Source: Acidobacteriota bacterium
GTDB taxonomy: Bacteria; Acidobacteriota; Aminicenantia; UBA2199
DNA: 5,667 nucleotides
Assembly: GCA_021817755.1 (NCBI GenBank)
Contig: JAKAGC010000307.1
Location: 1 to 5,667 of the forward strand
Direction: 5' to 3'
Part shown: positions 5,409-5,667 of the stretch, piece after piece
How positions within the stretch are numbered: the first letter of the stretch is position 1
Layout: the number at the start of each line of letters is the position of its first letter
The notes under the pieces: generated by a model
The model's input: the letters and a program-made list of their open reading frames with translations, nothing else
The model's database searches: none
What the model was told of the DNA's origin: nothing
Translations under genes and position numbers: made by a program

Positions 5409-5667
5409 ATGATAGAGAATACCGGAATAAAAATAAATAAATGTTATTCGGATAATCTAAAAAAAGGCTTTGAAAAGCGATGCAGGATTGTTCTTATAGA
5501 CGGATATGGATCAATGAAGGAAGCCGGGGAGTTCAATTTATCATGGGAAGAAGAAAAACTGACAGCAAACCTAGTCAAATATATGAAGCTCACCTCGGAA
5601 TGCACGAGATGGAGGCTTGATATAACGCGTGAATATCCCATAGATACTCCTGGTATATCTGATGGGA
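5409..5667 (+). CDS. Unrecognised protein, N-terminal part, coupled to the methyltransferase (3' partial)
   Basis: An open frame starts at ATG 5409, three bases after the methyltransferase stop (TGA 5403-5405), and stays open to the window edge. It gives 86 residues and one extra base. No good Shine-Dalgarno site lies at normal distance (GAGG at 5388-5391 is 17 bases away), so translation probably depends on termination of the upstream gene. The protein is charged and soluble, with no signal peptide or membrane helix. It contains CRIVLIDGYGSM (22-33), an acidic helix WEEEKLTANLVKYM (41-54) and WRLDITREYPIDTPG (63-77). A conserved glutamate helix followed by a strand with E-Y is compatible with the N-terminal part of a PD-(D/E)xK nuclease fold, but the catalytic D...ExK would lie beyond the window. 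Being the second gene of a methyltransferase operon, it may be the restriction endonuclease or an effector. This is inference. Confidence 0.75.
   Translation, partial: MIENTGIKINKCYSDNLKKGFEKRCRIVLIDGYGSMKEAGEFNLSWEEEKLTANLVKYMKLTSECTRWRLDITREYPIDTPGISDG

Noticed and set aside
5444..5641. 65-codon minus-strand open frame at the right end
   Set aside because: The + strand frame from 5409 is open throughout, follows the methyltransferase by three bases and looks protein-like; the minus frame does not.
1..5667. CRISPR array, tRNA, rRNA, insertion sequence or integrase
   Set aside because: I saw no spaced repeats, cloverleaf-type sequence, terminal inverted repeats or transposase/integrase motifs on either strand.

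Overview
The window looks like a piece of an anaerobic bacterial chromosome. Two genes point that way: the C-terminal end of a RACo/RamA-type reductive activator of corrinoid proteins (COG3894, ASKHA ATPase domain), and a DUF3786 protein, a family I associate with corrinoid and methyl-transfer loci of anaerobes. The sigma-70-like promoters (TTGAAA-17-TATACT and TTGCGA-17-TACAAT) and the Shine-Dalgarno sites argue for a bacterium rather than a methanogenic archaeon. The phylum cannot be told from this sequence.

Layout, all on the + strand. (1) 1-768: 3' end of the corrinoid-activator gene, cut by the left window edge. (2) 846-1599: two overlapping small genes, a 100-residue soluble helical protein and a 155-residue protein with a C-terminal pair of membrane helices. 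They sit behind their own extended -10 promoter and are strikingly AT-rich: about 24% G+C by hand count in 841-1020, against about 44% in 361-540 of the activator gene. (3) 1670-2269: the DUF3786 gene, back at the higher G+C level. (4) 2270-2384: an intergenic region with a good promoter bracketed by a perfect 8-bp inverted repeat. (5) 2385-5405: a 1006-residue Eco57I/type IIG-like adenine-specific DNA methyltransferase with a target-recognition region but no nuclease motif I can see. (6) 5409 to the window end: the start of an unrecognised gene three bases downstream of the methyltransferase stop.

Interpretation: a host metabolic neighbourhood (corrinoid activator and DUF3786) appears to have taken in foreign DNA at two points. 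One is an AT-rich two-gene membrane module of unknown function. The other is a methyltransferase-led operon that is probably a two-gene restriction-modification or related defence system, with its partner running off the right edge. The two best leads are the soluble-plus-membrane pair and the methyltransferase operon with its possible operator and unknown second gene.
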